This document shows positions 39,209-52,056 of a stretch of 64,000 nucleotides of DNA, piece by piece. A model generated the notes under the pieces. The model made no database searches. It was not told the DNA's origin and saw nothing but the letters and a program-made list of their open reading frames with translations. The translations under genes were made by a program, and so were the position numbers. The stretch comes from Phaffia rhodozyma (lineage: Eukaryota; Basidiomycota; Tremellomycetes; Cystofilobasidiales; Mrakiaceae): positions 1,257,501 through 1,321,500 of the forward strand of contig JACGZH010000003.1 in NCBI GenBank assembly GCA_014706385.1. Reading direction: 5' to 3'. Numbering within the stretch: position 1 is the stretch's first letter; the number at the start of each line of letters is the position of its first letter.

Positions 39209-40660
39209 ATGCCTTCTGTCAATCTCACACTCTATTCGGGTGACCTTTCGGCTTATGAAGCTCAGACGAGGTCATACGAGGCTATCAAGGATTGGGTCGC
39301 AAAGTCCGGAACGTCATATGGATTGACTGGGAACATAGAACAGATGGATGAGATTGAGAAAGAATTACTGGAAGGCGTCTTGCCAAGTGAGCTGAAGGTA
39401 AGAGAGGATTGATCTGTTTCTTCTGTTTTCTTTTATCTTCTCTCTTCTCTTTTGTTTCTATTTGACATGGGGGGGAGGTACGACTGATCGCTGGCGTTGA
39501 CCTAGAATTAAATGCCGTTTCGCCTTGATTGCTAATGGATATCCGTTTGACCGTCTCTCTTCCTTCTCATCCACGCTCTCGACGTTCGCGTTGATCGCGG
39601 AAGGACTTTTGGAAAATCTGAACAGCCAAGCACCGGTCCCTTGGTTCTAACCGCTCCTACTTCGCTTGCGCTCCCTACACTGAAGATCGATCTGTCGCCC
39701 TCGCAAGGGGTCCAAAAGACCGTTCGGAATTTCTTGACCTTTGCTTCCCATCCGCTGGAATTCAAGTCGAAGCGGTCGCCGTTCCCGCTCTTGGGATACA
39801 CGACTGAAGCTGGATCAAAGGTGTTCAGAGTGGAGAAGGGGTTTGTAGCTCAGATGGGAGATGTTACCAGGGGTGATGGGTCCGGAGGAGAAAGTATCTG
39901 TTCGTGCCGGCTCTCTCTCCCCTCTGTTCTGGTCGCGGTCGGTTGAGAAGGGGATCTGTTCTCCCTTGTCGTCATCGATGGTCTGACGGTCGAGAAAGGG
40001 GGGAAATCCTCATGATAATTCTAGACGGGCCGACGTTCAATGATGAAAAAGAAGGACTTAAAACGCCCTTCAAGCAGGGCACCGTTGTGAGTCCTCCTTC
40101 TTTGTATTATGTATCTCAACCTGATAGAATCAATCGAGCGTTCTGCGCTCGCGCACGTATAAAAGAACAGGTCTCTGACTTGGTTTTCTTTTCTTCTTCC
40201 CTTGTTCTCCTCTTGTGATTGAGCGAGAAAGGCCATGGCTAATTCCGGAAAAAACAGCAATTCCTCTCAGGTGAGAAGCCTTCTGATTCTCTTTGCTTCC
40301 CCCCTCCCTCTCTTTGGCTTTGTTCCTTGGGGTTTGACTGAGTTTCGTATATATATATATATATATACTTATTCATCTTTCTCTTTGCTCCACTCCACCC
40401 CCGTTCCTTCGATCTTGATGCAAACCCCTCTACCCTTTGGGGGTGAAAACGGACGACAAACAAAGTTTTTCATCACACTAACTTCCTCGCCTGGACAACT
40501 ATCGAAACTGACGGGCAAATACGTTGCTTTCGGTCAGATCGACCTCTCAGACGACCGACACCGGGTCTGTCTCGATCGGCTGAGTGAGTTGGCCGACGGG
40601 TTGGGAAAAGGCGGAACGACAGAGAAAGTCTGGATCGGGGGATGTGAGGTCGAGAACTAA
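39209..40660 (+). CDS. Divergent cyclophilin-type peptidyl-prolyl isomerase, N-terminal model uncertain
   Basis: The cyclophilin part is clear: KIDLSPSQGVQKTVRNFLTF, FRVEKGFVAQMGDVTRGDGSGG, GPTFNDEKEGLKTPFKQGTV, MANSGKNSNSSQ (a short exon ending at an intron) and FFITLTSSPGQLSKLTGKYVAFGQI. It is divergent: the usual FHR is VFR here, QGGD is QMGD, and the canonical Trp is absent, so activity may be low. The arginine is kept. The first exon, 39209-39397 (MPSVNLTLYSGDLSAYEAQ…), ends in phase 0 but does not join cleanly. A coding-looking stretch at about 39512-39640 (CRFALIANGYPFD, TFALIAEGLLENL) is in another frame from the cyclophilin part. A missed intron or a frameshift is likely. Confidence 0.72.
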
Positions 40661-40875
40661 GTTTGACTGAGCATGAGCGTCAGGACACTCTTGCCCCCTT
40701 CTCTTCTTCCGTATTTCTATTCTTCATCTTTACTATCGGTTCGAATGTACTTGAATATGACAAGGGGTTCAAACCCCACGTTTGATATGTGTGCATATGT
40801 CTTTATATATATACTCTAATGCACTTGCTCAAGCACCTTGCGCATCATGTCAGAAGACGGGGAAGACCCTTTTTC
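40661..40875. other. Convergent 3' spacer
   Basis: This 215-bp gap lies between the cyclophilin-like and aldo-keto reductase stops. A GGTTCAAACCC word at about 40765 resembles a tRNA B box but has no matching tRNA around it. Confidence 0.4.
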
Positions 40876-42849
40876 TCAGTTCAGAGAACCATCAAAGGAC
40901 GTTCCGTTCCATCCGGGGAAACTCTCGCTGGTGGATCGACAAGGAGGAAGGCAACGATGAGCATGCCGCATAGCGCACGGATCGACTAGGAGAAGAATGA
41001 GAGACATACAAGTCGATGATCTCTTGAGGAGTTAGAAGAGGAAAGTCATCCTGGAAGGGAGCAAATTGTTCTCGCTGTCTGTAATCCTTGGATGACGTTC
41101 TGAATGAAAGAGGATCTCTCAAGAGGTGGGGTCAACCTTTTGATAGAGCGGGGACACTGCAACGTTTCCAAAAGGAAAAAGGAAGTAAACTCACGTGACG
41201 GCTACGATCCCTTTAGTCCTTAACCAAGTCAAGATGACCTGACCGGTGGTGACGTCGGCTCCGGTGACTTTTGAAAGTCTCTTGGCGATCCTCTCTGCTA
41301 CTGATACGGCCGGACCACCAGGAGCGGTCGTCAGTGGGGTTAGAGAGCTGTAGGCTTCGATCACGATGTCGTTCTCTTTGCACAGTTTGACCAGTGCGGT
41401 CTGGTTGGCGGCGTTGTATGCGTGATATTTGATCTAGTTGGATGTTTTGGTCGACAGTGAGAAAGAACAGAAGGGGTGTAAAAGAATGTGGATAGAGATA
41501 TGGATCGGTTAGAAGGCTGAAACAGGAAGTGAGAAAAAAGAGTGCGCGCACGAACCTGATTGACGGTCGGTTTGATGCGCGCTACCGACAGGATAGTGTT
41601 GAGATCGTCTACCCCGAAATTGGACACTCCGATGGACCTGGTCGAGTTTTTTTTTTCAATCAAGAGTTAAAGTCAGCGTGTGGGATGCTAAAGGATGGAG
41701 AGAAGCATACGAATAGAAAGAGTGATCGAACCGGACGAGTCCTTGGTCGACAAGTTTCTCAAACTGAAGCCATGTATCGGTAAGATTTGTGCTTAGTTGG
41801 GGGAAATGGATTAAGTAGAGATCGATGTAGGGAACTCCGAGCTATGCAAAATTTGAAATCAGAGAAATAAAGAGAGAAGGCATGGTTGAGTTGGATGATG
41901 CTCAGAACTATTTTCGATTGTAGTGGAGGAGCGTACCATCTTTAACGAGTGGTCCAGTTCGTGCCGAACGTTCTGACCATACAAGGCATCGAACTTGGTG
42001 GTTATATAGAGGTTCTCTCTAGGGATCCCTGACGCCTGTGTGAACGAAGGATAAGAGCAGAGTCATCAGACGCGCCGCGAGGACCCACGCAGAGAGGAAT
42101 AGCTCTTACGGCGATGGCCGTGCCAGTTGAACTCTCGGTTTGATAGAACGAAGCGGTGTCGATCGTGCGGTATCCGTTGGAGAACGCCATTAACTAAGAG
42201 GATTTGCCATCGGTAAGTGTGATGATCAGCAAGAGAAGAGGAACGTGTAGATCATCTGAGTGCTGGTATCGGAACAAGCTCGCTCACCACATCATCTGTG
42301 AGCCGACGAGAAAGGGAGGAGAGAAAGGATCGGGAACGATCAGCGCTATGACTCTGTAGACAGCTAGACGGTGAGGCTCTATCAGAAGACGAACCGGTGA
42401 CGTTCTGAAACTTGAGGACGGACCCTACTCCGAAGAAAGGCGAAGGAAGTTCGTTTCCATCGTTGAGGCCTGTTTGAGGAAGCCGTACGAGAAAGATCAG
42501 GTCAATCAACCGAACAAGTGAAGGAAGAGTGAGAGCACGTGTCGACCGAAGATGACGAACGGGTAAGGACGTGTCCTGGGAAGCGTGAGGGCGACCTAGG
42601 ATCTTTGAACCCCGAGAGATTGAAGTATGCAGCGAGAAAGGGAAGGATGGACGGAATGAGGATGTGCATGTTGTGTTCTCTAGTTGATGATGGTATGCAG
42701 GTAGAGGCAGATGTCAAGGCAAGAGAAGGGGGGGGGGAAGATGGGAGAGATAGGAGTTGACCGAAAAGTCGACAAAACAGATTACGACAGTTCGTTCTGA
42801 TCAAGGCGCAAGCGAGCGACGTAGAACCGATCTCGGCCGCACCTCTCAT
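40876..42849 (-). CDS. Aldo-keto reductase
   Basis: It is an NAD(P)H-dependent reductase of aldehydes, ketones or sugars; the substrate is not deducible. The catalytic tetrad is visible: Asp and Tyr in TIDTASFYQTE, Lys in YITTKFD, and His in YLIHFP. Other family stretches are GLNDGNELPSPFFGVGS, RSIGVSNFGVDDL and IKYHAYNAANQ. The cofactor-side end includes TSSKDYR and LTPQEIIDL. Both ends are tentative. The start at 42849 (MRGAAEIGSTSLACAL) reaches the conserved part only through an intron of about 300 nt, long for this genome. The stop at 40876 assumes a 78-nt last intron; reading through it would stop at 40892 instead. Confidence 0.8.
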
Positions 42850-44189
42850 TTGTCTCGCACATCTTCACTTTGAGAGGGTCTGTTTGACTGCATCAGGAGC
42901 AACACGTTGAGGTTTGCTGCTTTCTGCCGTGTCGTTGTGTATCATCGTTATCTTTGAGCAAAGCATGTTTTGTCACGGCCATCGAATGATCGGAATTAGA
43001 TGGCTTGGTCTTGCTGTTTGAACGGATCGACTGTGAGATTGCAAGCAAGGAACGAAATGTTACGAGAAACAACAAGATCAGATGAGGATGTGCTCTGGGA
43101 CGGTGGATGGGGCGACAGCAGAGCGAGAAAGGTTCTATGTCTGGACTGGTAGAGATCAGGATGATGTCACACCGGCACCAGGCGATAGAGAGTTGACGAT
43201 GGACACTACGGATACGACAACGGCAACGACCAAGACCATGGATCTGTAGTATCTGCACTACGACTGTCGACCACCACCGTCACCTAGACTATGGTTCTCG
43301 GTCGTAGTAGCCTTTGCGGCGACAGTACTAGCATTGGGAACAGAGCTATGGCTGCTGCTGCTGCAATGGCACCTGGAACTGGAACTAGAACTACAAACAA
43401 AACTACAAACAGAACTACAACAACATACGCTCGACACTACAGACAACACAATAGACACAGACACTACATGGAGACTACGCGGAGACTACAAGATCGGGCA
43501 TCGTGGTTACAAAGCCTGAGCCCAGTGGTTACGCCTGCGATCACACTCCCCCGCCTGACTTTTCCCGGGGGTTACATAAAAGTCAGCTCGCCTCAGTCGG
43601 ACGCGCGCCAGGCGGGTCGCAAAGAAACGAAGGGATCTCGGAAATCGCAGTGTGAGCACCTCATCAGACGTCAAGAAATCCTCAAGGTCAGTCTACTCTA
43701 TGTCCACAGGCAGTCCTGTTTCTGTACAGGATGGGATAGGCTGCCGTACAGAATATGGCATCGTCCTTGTTTCTATTCGAGAGTGAATGGGCGAGAGTGA
43801 ACGGACGGAAGGGACGCGAAAAATATCCGGGAGACAATCAGAAAAAATCTTGGTTCGATGGATACTGACGGTCTTGTCTTCTTTGGGTCTTTGTTCGGTT
43901 TCGTCGCTCTTTGGGAACGGGCACATCAGATGGCCTCGTTCTCTTGTTAGTACAGATCTCGGCTTTTTGTTCAGCGAACGACCTTTCCCAGATTCGACCG
44001 TAGAAAAGAATTTAGAGAAAGAACTCTCGTTCTCCACCTTTAAAACACAACCCATTCCTTTCCGCCAAATTCACCTATATCCTACCACGCTCCTCCCTTC
44101 CAGCCCTCTGAAGAGAAAGACGTCAGAAAATTCACACAGACAGAATCTCTCGATTAACCTTAGGATCCCTTCCCTTTGCTTTTCGTCCC
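42850..44189. other. 1.3-kb divergent intergenic region, low complexity in the middle
   Basis: This separates the reductase start from the uL13 start. About 43360-43480 is rich in ACTACA/GAACTA-like triplet words, which create open frames on both strands with Thr/Arg or Leu/Glu runs. About 43540-43640 is GC-rich. No gene is supported. The last ~200 bp before 44190 are C/T-rich, as expected for a ribosomal protein promoter. Confidence 0.45.
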
Positions 44190-45401
44190 ATGAACTTCAC
44201 AGCTACCCCCATCATCGTCGACGGGAAGGCCCACCTTCTCGGACGATTGGCCTCCATCTTGGCCAAGCAGATCCTTAACGGTCAGAAGGTCAGCCGGAAT
44301 TCTTGCTGGAAACAGACTGGATGATCAATCAGAGATAATCGCGAAAAGGATGTCTAAATATTATCCTCTTTTTTTTTGGTTTTCTTTGTGTCGGTTGCGA
44401 ATTTGGATGGTTTGGGGGTTTTGGTTGATTGGAACGGAAATTGCTTTGGCTGGACTCTTGTGTCTTGGGACGGATTGGGAACATGGATATGTTTGGAAAC
44501 GGGGAAACATTCATAACAGGTCACCGTTGTCCGATGTGAGGAGATCAACATCTCCGGATCCTTCTTCCGAAACAAGGTTCGTCAAAGTTTCTCTGGCAAA
44601 CGTAGTGGATGGATACTTGCCAGGCAGTCTCAGTCCAGTTTTCTCACAATTTTTTTTCCTCTACCTCTTCAAATGCTTCCTTGATATTCAACTTTACCCG
44701 GCTTCGACTCTCCTTATCTTGTCCTTGGCTCTCTCTCGATTCTTGATCCGCTCTGACGACCTGCACCGCCATCCCTCAAAACACCACTCTACTCACCAAA
44801 TCAACAATCGATAATGCACCATTCCCTTCCGCCTTTCTCCTTACTCTTGTCGTACACTACAGCTGAGATACCACAACTACCTCCACAAGAGGCATTTGGT
44901 CAACCCCAAGAAGTCCGGTCCTTTCCACCACCGAGCTCCTTCTAGAATCCTCTACAAGGCTATCCGAGGAATGGTTGCCCACAAGACCTCCCGAGGAAAG
45001 GCCGCTCTCGAGCGACTTAAGCTTTACGAGGGTATGCCTCCTCCCTACGACAGGAAGAAGAAGATGGTCGTCCCCCAGGCCCTCCGAGTCCTCCGATTGA
45101 AGCCCGGACGAAAGTACTGCACCCTCAAGCGACTCTCCCACGAGGTCGGATGGGGATACAAGGACATCGTCGACACCCTTGAGGAGAAGAGGAAGGTCAA
45201 GGCTGTCGCCTACCACGAGCGAAAGGTGCGTTCGACGTTTTCTTTCCAACTTCCTTTTCCTCTCAACCGATTGAATGATATGATTTCTGACATGCTCATC
45301 CATATTCCCTTGCTTCCGATCAGACCGCTGCCGTCAAGCTCCGAACCAAGGCCGCCGCTTCCCTTCCCGAGAACGAGAAGTTGGCTTCCTTCGGTTTCTA
45401 A
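44190..45401 (+). CDS. RPL16: Large-subunit ribosomal protein uL13 (Rpl16/L13a)
   Basis: This is a component of the 60S ribosomal subunit. Exons 44190-44288, 44520-44576, 44863-45225 and 45324-45401 give 198 residues, normal for the family. Diagnostic stretches: [69 protein letters not shown] and [12 protein letters not shown]. Codon use is strongly biased (CGA for Arg, C-ending and AAG codons), as for a highly expressed gene and unlike its neighbours. Introns 1 and 2 (231 and 286 nt) are unusually long for this window; I saw no convincing snoRNA box pair in them. Confidence 0.97.
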
Positions 45402-46140
45402 ACGTCTTAGTTGGCTTTTAGTGATTCGATGACGGTTGCTTTACTTTGATTTCCCTCTGTGCACTTTCTTTGTCGTTTCCTTCTCTCTCTTTCAATATCT
45501 TGCTTATTTTTGAGTGACGTCTCCAAGAAGGAAGAAAGCCAGATCTTAAGGAACTTTCAGATCATCCACCTCTTACTTTGACTCACTGGGGAACTAACGG
45601 ACTGAAAAACAGCGGTCGACACATAGGAGCTGACTACTGACTAGACCGATCGAGCAAAACAAGAAGATCGTTCTGTTCCCCTTTGAGGTTCTTGTGTACA
45701 TGATTGGTGGTCTATTCAGTTGGTTGGCTGGCTGGATGGATGATTAGTTATGAGGAGGGAGTGAGAAGGATGTCTGTCGGTTGATCTGCTAACCTACCAT
45801 AGCGTATCTTTAGCTTTGCCTCACCCCTCGGGTCCTCCGCCTTTTCATTCGTCGTCTTCCGTTCGTTTGTTTGTTTGTTTGTTTGAACTAACAAGATCGA
45901 GATAACTTTGTTCATTCTCGAAATTTTAGAAGAGACAACTGGTTCCTTTCGATCAGAGTTTCTCCTTCTTTCTTTTCTCTTGTCAAGAGATACATTGGAG
46001 AGAACGTGGAAGAAAGGGGGTATTATGGAACATCTCATCTACAATCCTGGTTTTTCTCGTCTAGAGAGAGGGGGGAGGAGAGCATAGTGACCCAAGAAAC
46101 CTCAGGGTCGTCCGATGATGAAAAGAACAAGGTGGGCCCA
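45402..46140. other. Convergent 3' spacer with a GTTT run
   Basis: This lies between the uL13 and dynein light intermediate chain stops. A GTTT tetranucleotide run lies at about 45864-45887. An open frame on the minus strand is not supported by any motif. Confidence 0.4.
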
Positions 46141-49139
46141 TCAAGGATTCTTTGCATGCTCTGAGTTCCTATTAGTAGTAGTAGACGAAGAGGAGGAAGA
46201 ACCGAGTGTGGACGCCGATAGACCTGCTACTCCTGCGGGTGTTGTCTTTCGTGAAGTGAGAAGAGACTGGAAGAATTGATGCTGTGGTGGGAGATGCAAG
46301 GTAAGAATCGGCGAGAGAAGGACGACGTCAGTGTCGATGTTAAAGGGTCAAAGATCAGTCAGACAAAGAAAGAGAAATGGACGGACGAGAACTTCTGTGG
46401 AGGGAGCAGCCTGAGCACTCGATCCGTTGCCCTGTGCTGAACCTGTCAAAAGAGAAGCCGGAGATCCCAAAGAAGATGATTGACCTCCCGTAGATGGCAC
46501 AGTCGACGATAAGGAGGATAGACCGGCAGTGGTCGTAGTCACAGGAGTCGAAGGCGTCCTCGTCAAAGGATCCTGAGGTTAGATTTCCAATAAACAGCAA
46601 GGGCACCGGACATGAACTGTATCAGCGTTAACATCGATCGATATAGAAACACAAAGAAGACGAACCCTCTTTCCGAGCGTAGGAGTCGATCCATTCATCA
46701 ACGCCATCGCCTCCTGCACGTTTGGTAAACTCAGGCTATCACTCCCCATCGGTCCGACCACGCCTGACGACCTCTCACCCTGGGCTCTACTTGCTATCAA
46801 ACCTCGGCTTGGATCCCGAGCGAGATCATTCTGGATGATCTCGTAGTGTCTCGATAGGTATGCTTGTTCGCTCTCGGTGGTCGTCAGTCGAGGGGCGACG
46901 CGGGTCTGTTTTCCATTTCCCGTCAGACAGATGTAAACCCTTTCAGAGAGGCAAAAAGACAGGGGAGAGAATGGATGGAACATTCGAACACTAACGTTAA
47001 TCCCGTTCTCCAGATCAGGCACGACGTCCTCCCATAAATCCTCAATATCCTCCACTTCCTCATCCACCACTTCCGCCGGCTCCCCTTCCGAGGTTCTCTC
47101 CGCCTTCCTTCTCTTCACGCCCGCCTCCCACGCGTCGGTTATTCTGACAGGATCGAACCCATCGCCCAATGCTTGAATCTTTCCCCATGAGTCCCATCCG
47201 GCAGGAACGACAACTCGGTCTCTATCAAAGATATTTGCTCGGTACGGAAATGGAAACCGGCTCGATGTCGATTGGAATGTAGCGAGGGTAGAAGAGCTCT
47301 GGTCGGTTGGAGGTGGTTGAGGGCTAGTAGTCGTAGAGGAGAACAAGCGATGGATGATATAACTACGAAGAAGTGTGAAACTCTCTGGACGGTTTTGAGA
47401 AGTGTAAAACAAAGATGCGCCATCTGTAGTTTCGAGAAGAAGACGGTAAGGAACAACTCTGATAAGGTTTATCGAACGAAAGATAGAAAAGAAGAAAGAA
47501 TAGACCAGGTAGACATACACATAAGACCAATCACTCTCAAGACTTGTCCGATCCAATCCGTTCGCTCTTCCCAGCTTCCCTTACCGCCCTTCCCACCTCC
47601 ACCACCCGAGCCAGCCGGTCCGCCCAGTCCGAGCTCTTCGGCGACAGTATCGATCTGATCAGATTTGGTGCAAACTATAGTGATCGGGATCCCATGTCTT
47701 TCGAATCATACATTAAATGGACAAGAATGAGTAAACCCCCAAGCAATCTAAATCAGTACAGATAGAGCAGAAAAACACAGAAGGGATGCGAGACCAAACG
47801 CTCATCTTGGAGAAGAAAACAGAAGAGGCTCACGAGTTCTTAGTCAACGTTCCCGGACCAAGGGGTAACACCTCCGTCGTAGGCAGAACGTATTCACCAC
47901 CAGTCGCTGCTGACTGATTCAAAGGCAGCGAAATAGATTTTTTCGATGGGGAAGGGTTGATGGACTGATTTGCTGATGAGGTCGATATCGGCGGAGGTTC
48001 GTTGTAATGCTGAAGATGGTATTGCACTGAGAGGAGAAAGCGCGCGCGTAGGATGTGCAAGAATCCGAAAGAAGAAATCAGGACACAATCAGCAAAACTG
48101 ATAGATTTAGCCGTCCTGATGGGGAGAAGAAGAGTAGCGTACATCGTTCTCGGTTCTCCTCGCTCTCTCCTCTTTTCGCCGTCTTCTCTGCCCATAGATC
48201 AACCCACTCTAACCAGTCCAACAACTCGGTGATCATTCTACCTGGCTTTGTCCAATCCAACACGATCAACACAGCTGTGTCCTTCAACACGGAGCTCGAC
48301 AGGCTACTTCTATCGCCATCACCGACGGATTTGGTATCTGATGAATTTGCTGACTCGGATGAAGTAGAAGGTTCGTATGATAGAGTGAGAGGAATAAGAT
48401 CCAATAGGGAAGGATGAGATGAAGGAGCCGTCAAGATTGATAGCGGGGGGAGGGTCTCTATAGCCGAGCATTAAATGAGAGCAGCATCATCAGTATCAGC
48501 TTGATGAGACCTTGCTGTGGTCCTAGCCCCTGCTCTTCCATCAAACCTAGGTTAGGATAGACAGAGATCAAGCGAGGGTAGCATGGAAAGAGAGGATGAG
48601 ACACCGAGGACTGACCTTCGTCACCTTCCTCCCGGACATCGACCCAGTCGTAGCCCATAGCAGCATCCCTCCTAGCAGAAGGCGCTGCCTTCACGACCGA
48701 TGGGTAGATAACCGGTTTTACTGTTCCATCAGAACAAAAAAAAAGACGAAAGGAGCACGAAACAGAGTTTGGGTCAGGACTCGATGGACCTTCAGCTCCT
48801 GTTCTCGACATGCAACCATAGGTCTTGAGCCAGAAACAACGATCTCGAAAGAGAATGAAAGGAGCCAAAGAAACAAAGGAAACATGATGGAAAACAAAGC
48901 GAGAAACACTCACCAAGACTAGACCCAGAACGGTCTGAAGAACACTTTAACAAGCTATCCAAAATTGTCGATTTCCCTGTCCTTGGTTCTCCCAACACGA
49001 TCAAGTTCTTCCGACTCGCTCGTTGCTGCGTCTGTACTGTCGCCGGCTGCCCTGTCTGTTGATGGTGATGGTGAGATTGAGAAACGCTGTCAAGAATGTC
49101 GGCCCATAGGTTAGACGTCGGTTGGGACGTAGAAGCCAT
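46141..49139 (-). CDS. Cytoplasmic dynein light intermediate chain
   Basis: It is a subunit of the cytoplasmic dynein motor that binds the heavy chain and links to cargo adaptors. The N terminus has NLWADILDSVSQ and a P-loop (NLIVLGEPRTGKSTI), the GTPase-like part of the family. Later exons give YDWVDVRE, DTAVLIVLDWTKPGRM, WVDLWAEK, IPITIVCTKSDQID (a guanine-specificity-like TKSD), VVVPAGWDSWGKI (a DLIC signature) and a Ser/Thr-rich tail. About ten exons. The start at 49139 (MASTSQPTSNLWAD) matches fungal relatives; an in-frame ATG at 49259 would add 40 residues. The P-loop is intact (GEPRTGKS), although some family members have lost nucleotide binding. Confidence 0.88.
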
Positions 49140-49496
49140 AGAATTTGAGTGAATGCTAGGAGTATATGCTGTTGGAGAGGAAGGAGAGGGCACGAGGTCG
49201 GCCAAACTACTGTTCAAGGGTTGAAGTGTTTGAGATGGACAAGATTTAAAAAGCGACAAGTGGACGAAAACAATAGAATTTCTTTCATCTAATCTCTTTC
49301 ACTTTCTCGTGTAGCACTCCTTTCCTTTGTAGTTTTTTTTTGTTGCTGATGGGCTTCATCGCCGTACGTCATACATCCATATAAATAGAGAGAGAGGAAT
49401 CGCAATGAGAAGGTGATTAAGGAGGTAGAAAATAATATAGAGTGCTGCTTCTGAGCGAAGCTATAGATGGATCGACACGCTCCGAACGTCTTCCTG
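49140..49496. other. Spacer between two minus-strand genes
   Basis: This holds the promoter of the dynein gene and the 3' UTR of the DUF1769 gene. It may include 120 nt of coding if the upstream dynein ATG (49259) is used. No motif is recognised. Confidence 0.35.
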
Positions 49497-52056
49497 CTAC
49501 TCTTCAAACGCTTGAACGTCAACCAACTGGAAGCTGATGGTACAGAAAACTTCCTCCTCCTGGACTCCGTCTACGAGCTCGTGCCTTGTCGATCGCAGAC
49601 TATATCTAATGGGCATATCTCTGAAGAACTGGTCTAGATTGATGCGGACGGGACCGATGGCAAGGTCGAGGGTATTGAGATCGCACATCGGTGTGAAGAA
49701 ACCTAGGATGGGATATGCATTCGGCGTTCAGACCGTCAGTAGCAATATCTCAAACACAACCACGTACGAAGGGAAGATGGAAGACAAGAGGAAGAGACGG
49801 ACTGGTAGCATAGACGACGTCTGGGCTGTACACAAAATCTTTTCGGTTCTTTCCGTTGTTTTCACAGAAGAATTTTCTTCGCTTGGATGTCGAGATTGAG
49901 TTGTTGAGGAACACGAACGTGTTGTCCTGGAGCCGGTACAGAATACGCAAAGAGATCAGAAATGTCAATCTGTGGACAGAGGTAAAGTTGATAGAGGAGA
50001 AGGTCCTTACTTCGATAATATCGATCCCAGGACTAGCAAACTTCCAAGGCCCCAGCTGGCTGTCTAGCTTGTTGCTAACTATCTTGTCGGATTCCTCTGG
50101 GACGGCATTCAACTTATCGGCCGTCGTCACATCCTCTGGCTTCACCCGTCCGTTTCCACCGCTGCTTCCGTTGCCGTTAAGCGCGGCTTTGAGGCCAGAG
50201 AATCCGAAGGTCTTCTTCTTGTCAGTCATGATGGGCGAAGTGGGCGTGCTTGTTCCAGATGCAGAGGCAGAACCTGGCGAGCCTGGGGAGGCCGCTCTGC
50301 GGACAGCGCCAAGGGAATCTCTGTGCGTTAGCTTAGGAGGGCCTGACGATGAGCCTTGGAGAGAAGGAGTCGATAGGATGTGAGGCGCGTTTGTAGTCAA
50401 CCAGGCCGCAACTTTAGGGTCGCTCTGAAAGTTTCAAGGATAACATATCAGTGAAATTGGTTGAAGGAAAGGCAGCTCATCTAGAAAAGAGCAAAAGAAG
50501 ACAGACAGACTTTAAAGCCTAAGAACCGCCAATATCGGACGAGATGTCTGTTCTTCTTTGAATATTCATCGACCCGTGCGGCGGGAATCAGATCCTCCAT
50601 TCCAGGCGGGACATCTTTCTGTTGAGGCGGAGGAAAGAGTGAAGAGTTGGAGGACAATCAGTCTAAGTTGGAGAAGACAGCGCGCAAGAAAAGATATAGC
50701 AGGATGATGAGCCAGATTGATACCTCGTTGTGCTTAAGCGCACCGTCACTCTCGGTCTCTGTGTGCCTCACTATTAACACGTATGAAAGGAAGATTGCAT
50801 CAGACGATCAACTCCAAGGAGAAGTCTGCTAGAAGGAATGATGGTAGTCAGACTCACAAACTACGACAGCATCCTGTGCTCGATCAGGAGCAGGCCAAGC
50901 GGCGATAGTATTCATACAAGCACTATGGGTTGAAGTAATACATGCTGAGTTAATTTTGTTCCAGCTGCCCCGATATTGAAACGAGAGCGACATACGCGTA
51001 AGGAGACCTGAACAAAATATGGAACAGAAAGGGAATCAACTCATCAGATTCATAGACTTCTAAATTTCCGTATCTTTGGTTCATATCTTGTTTGTGATTA
51101 TGAAGCAAGCGACTTTACTAACATGATGTAAGGTCGACCGTTTGGAGGAGTTTCTTCGTAGAACGTAGCTGGCTGTGAGAGTTCAAACACGGTCAGGGCC
51201 CAATTGTATTGTAGAGGTACCATAGAAGAACAGGGCGCTCACATCGATCCTTCAAACAAAGCGAGCAGAGTGAACCCGTTGAGTCAAACGGTAACCATAT
51301 CATTGAAGCTCGCGTATATGCGCGCATACATATACACTCACCATTGGGCGACCTTCATGCCAGCGTTGAAGAGATTCCTCGGAAAATCGATGAGTCGGTC
51401 AAAATCCCTAGTGATGTGATTTTAGCGTGTGGTCAGTCCTGGGCCACATTTCCAAGACCATTGAAAGAAACCATAATAGAAGGGCTCACGACCCGAATTG
51501 AATCTGTGCAGAGCAAGAAGAAAAAAAAATGAGGATACCATGTGTTAGTGACGCGTCAAGATGATACAGACCAAGAAAGAAATTCTAACCTCATCATAAT
51601 CGTAGGATTTGACGCCGGGTCTCTGCTTGAATCTACCTTCGATCTGAATGGAGAACTTTCGACTCCGTCCGGCAAAGTATACTTCGTCTTGAACAGGAGG
51701 TTCTCCGTTAGGTGTAATTCTATAAAGATATTTGTAGCCCGGGAGGAGATCGGTGCGTGTGCTCAGGAGTAGATTTGGATGAAACGCCAAGATAGAAAAA
51801 TAACAGAAAAAGAGAGCTCACCCTGAGAAGTCTTTGATTCTAATAAGGACTCGACCGACAAACTTATCGCTGTGAATCAAAACGAAGTGAGAGAGGTTGA
51901 GTTCAGAATATTGTTCGTCCTCGGATGGTCAACCAACAAGAGGAGCAGGCACAACACCCACGTATCGATCTCGGTCGGCCTGGCAGCGTCGTTGACGTGA
52001 GGGATTTCTACATGAAACCTGTCGGAACCGACGAGCACTTGAAGTTTCTTAACCAT
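49497..52056 (-). CDS. DUF1769 (UPF0590) family protein
   Basis: This is a conserved fungal family without a known biochemical role. The start at 52056 gives MVKKLQVLVGSDRFHVEIPH. Later exons include DKFVGRVLIRIKDFSG, LLPGYKYLYRITPNGEPP, EVYFAGRSRKFSIQIEGRF, DRLIDFPRNLFNAGMK, PYACMNTIAAWPAPDRAQ, DVPPGMEDLIPAARVDEYS and WRFLGFKSDPKVAAWL. A Gly/Ser-rich insert (GFSGLKAALNGNGSSGG) follows, and then the conserved end (NTFVFLNNSISTSKRRKFF, LDLAIGPVRINLDQFF). About ten exons. Family naming rests on remembered architecture; the open frame and splice pattern are convincing. Confidence 0.83.

Noticed and set aside
40763..40780. tRNA gene suggested by a GGTTCAAACCC B-box-like word
   Set aside because: No A box at the right distance and no cloverleaf-forming flanks. 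A similar word near 2630 (minus strand) lies inside an intron and also lacks the other parts.
43291..43800. 169-residue Thr/Arg-rich frame between the reductase and uL13 genes
   Set aside because: Low-complexity triplet DNA creates open frames on both strands here. No domain or intron structure supports translation.
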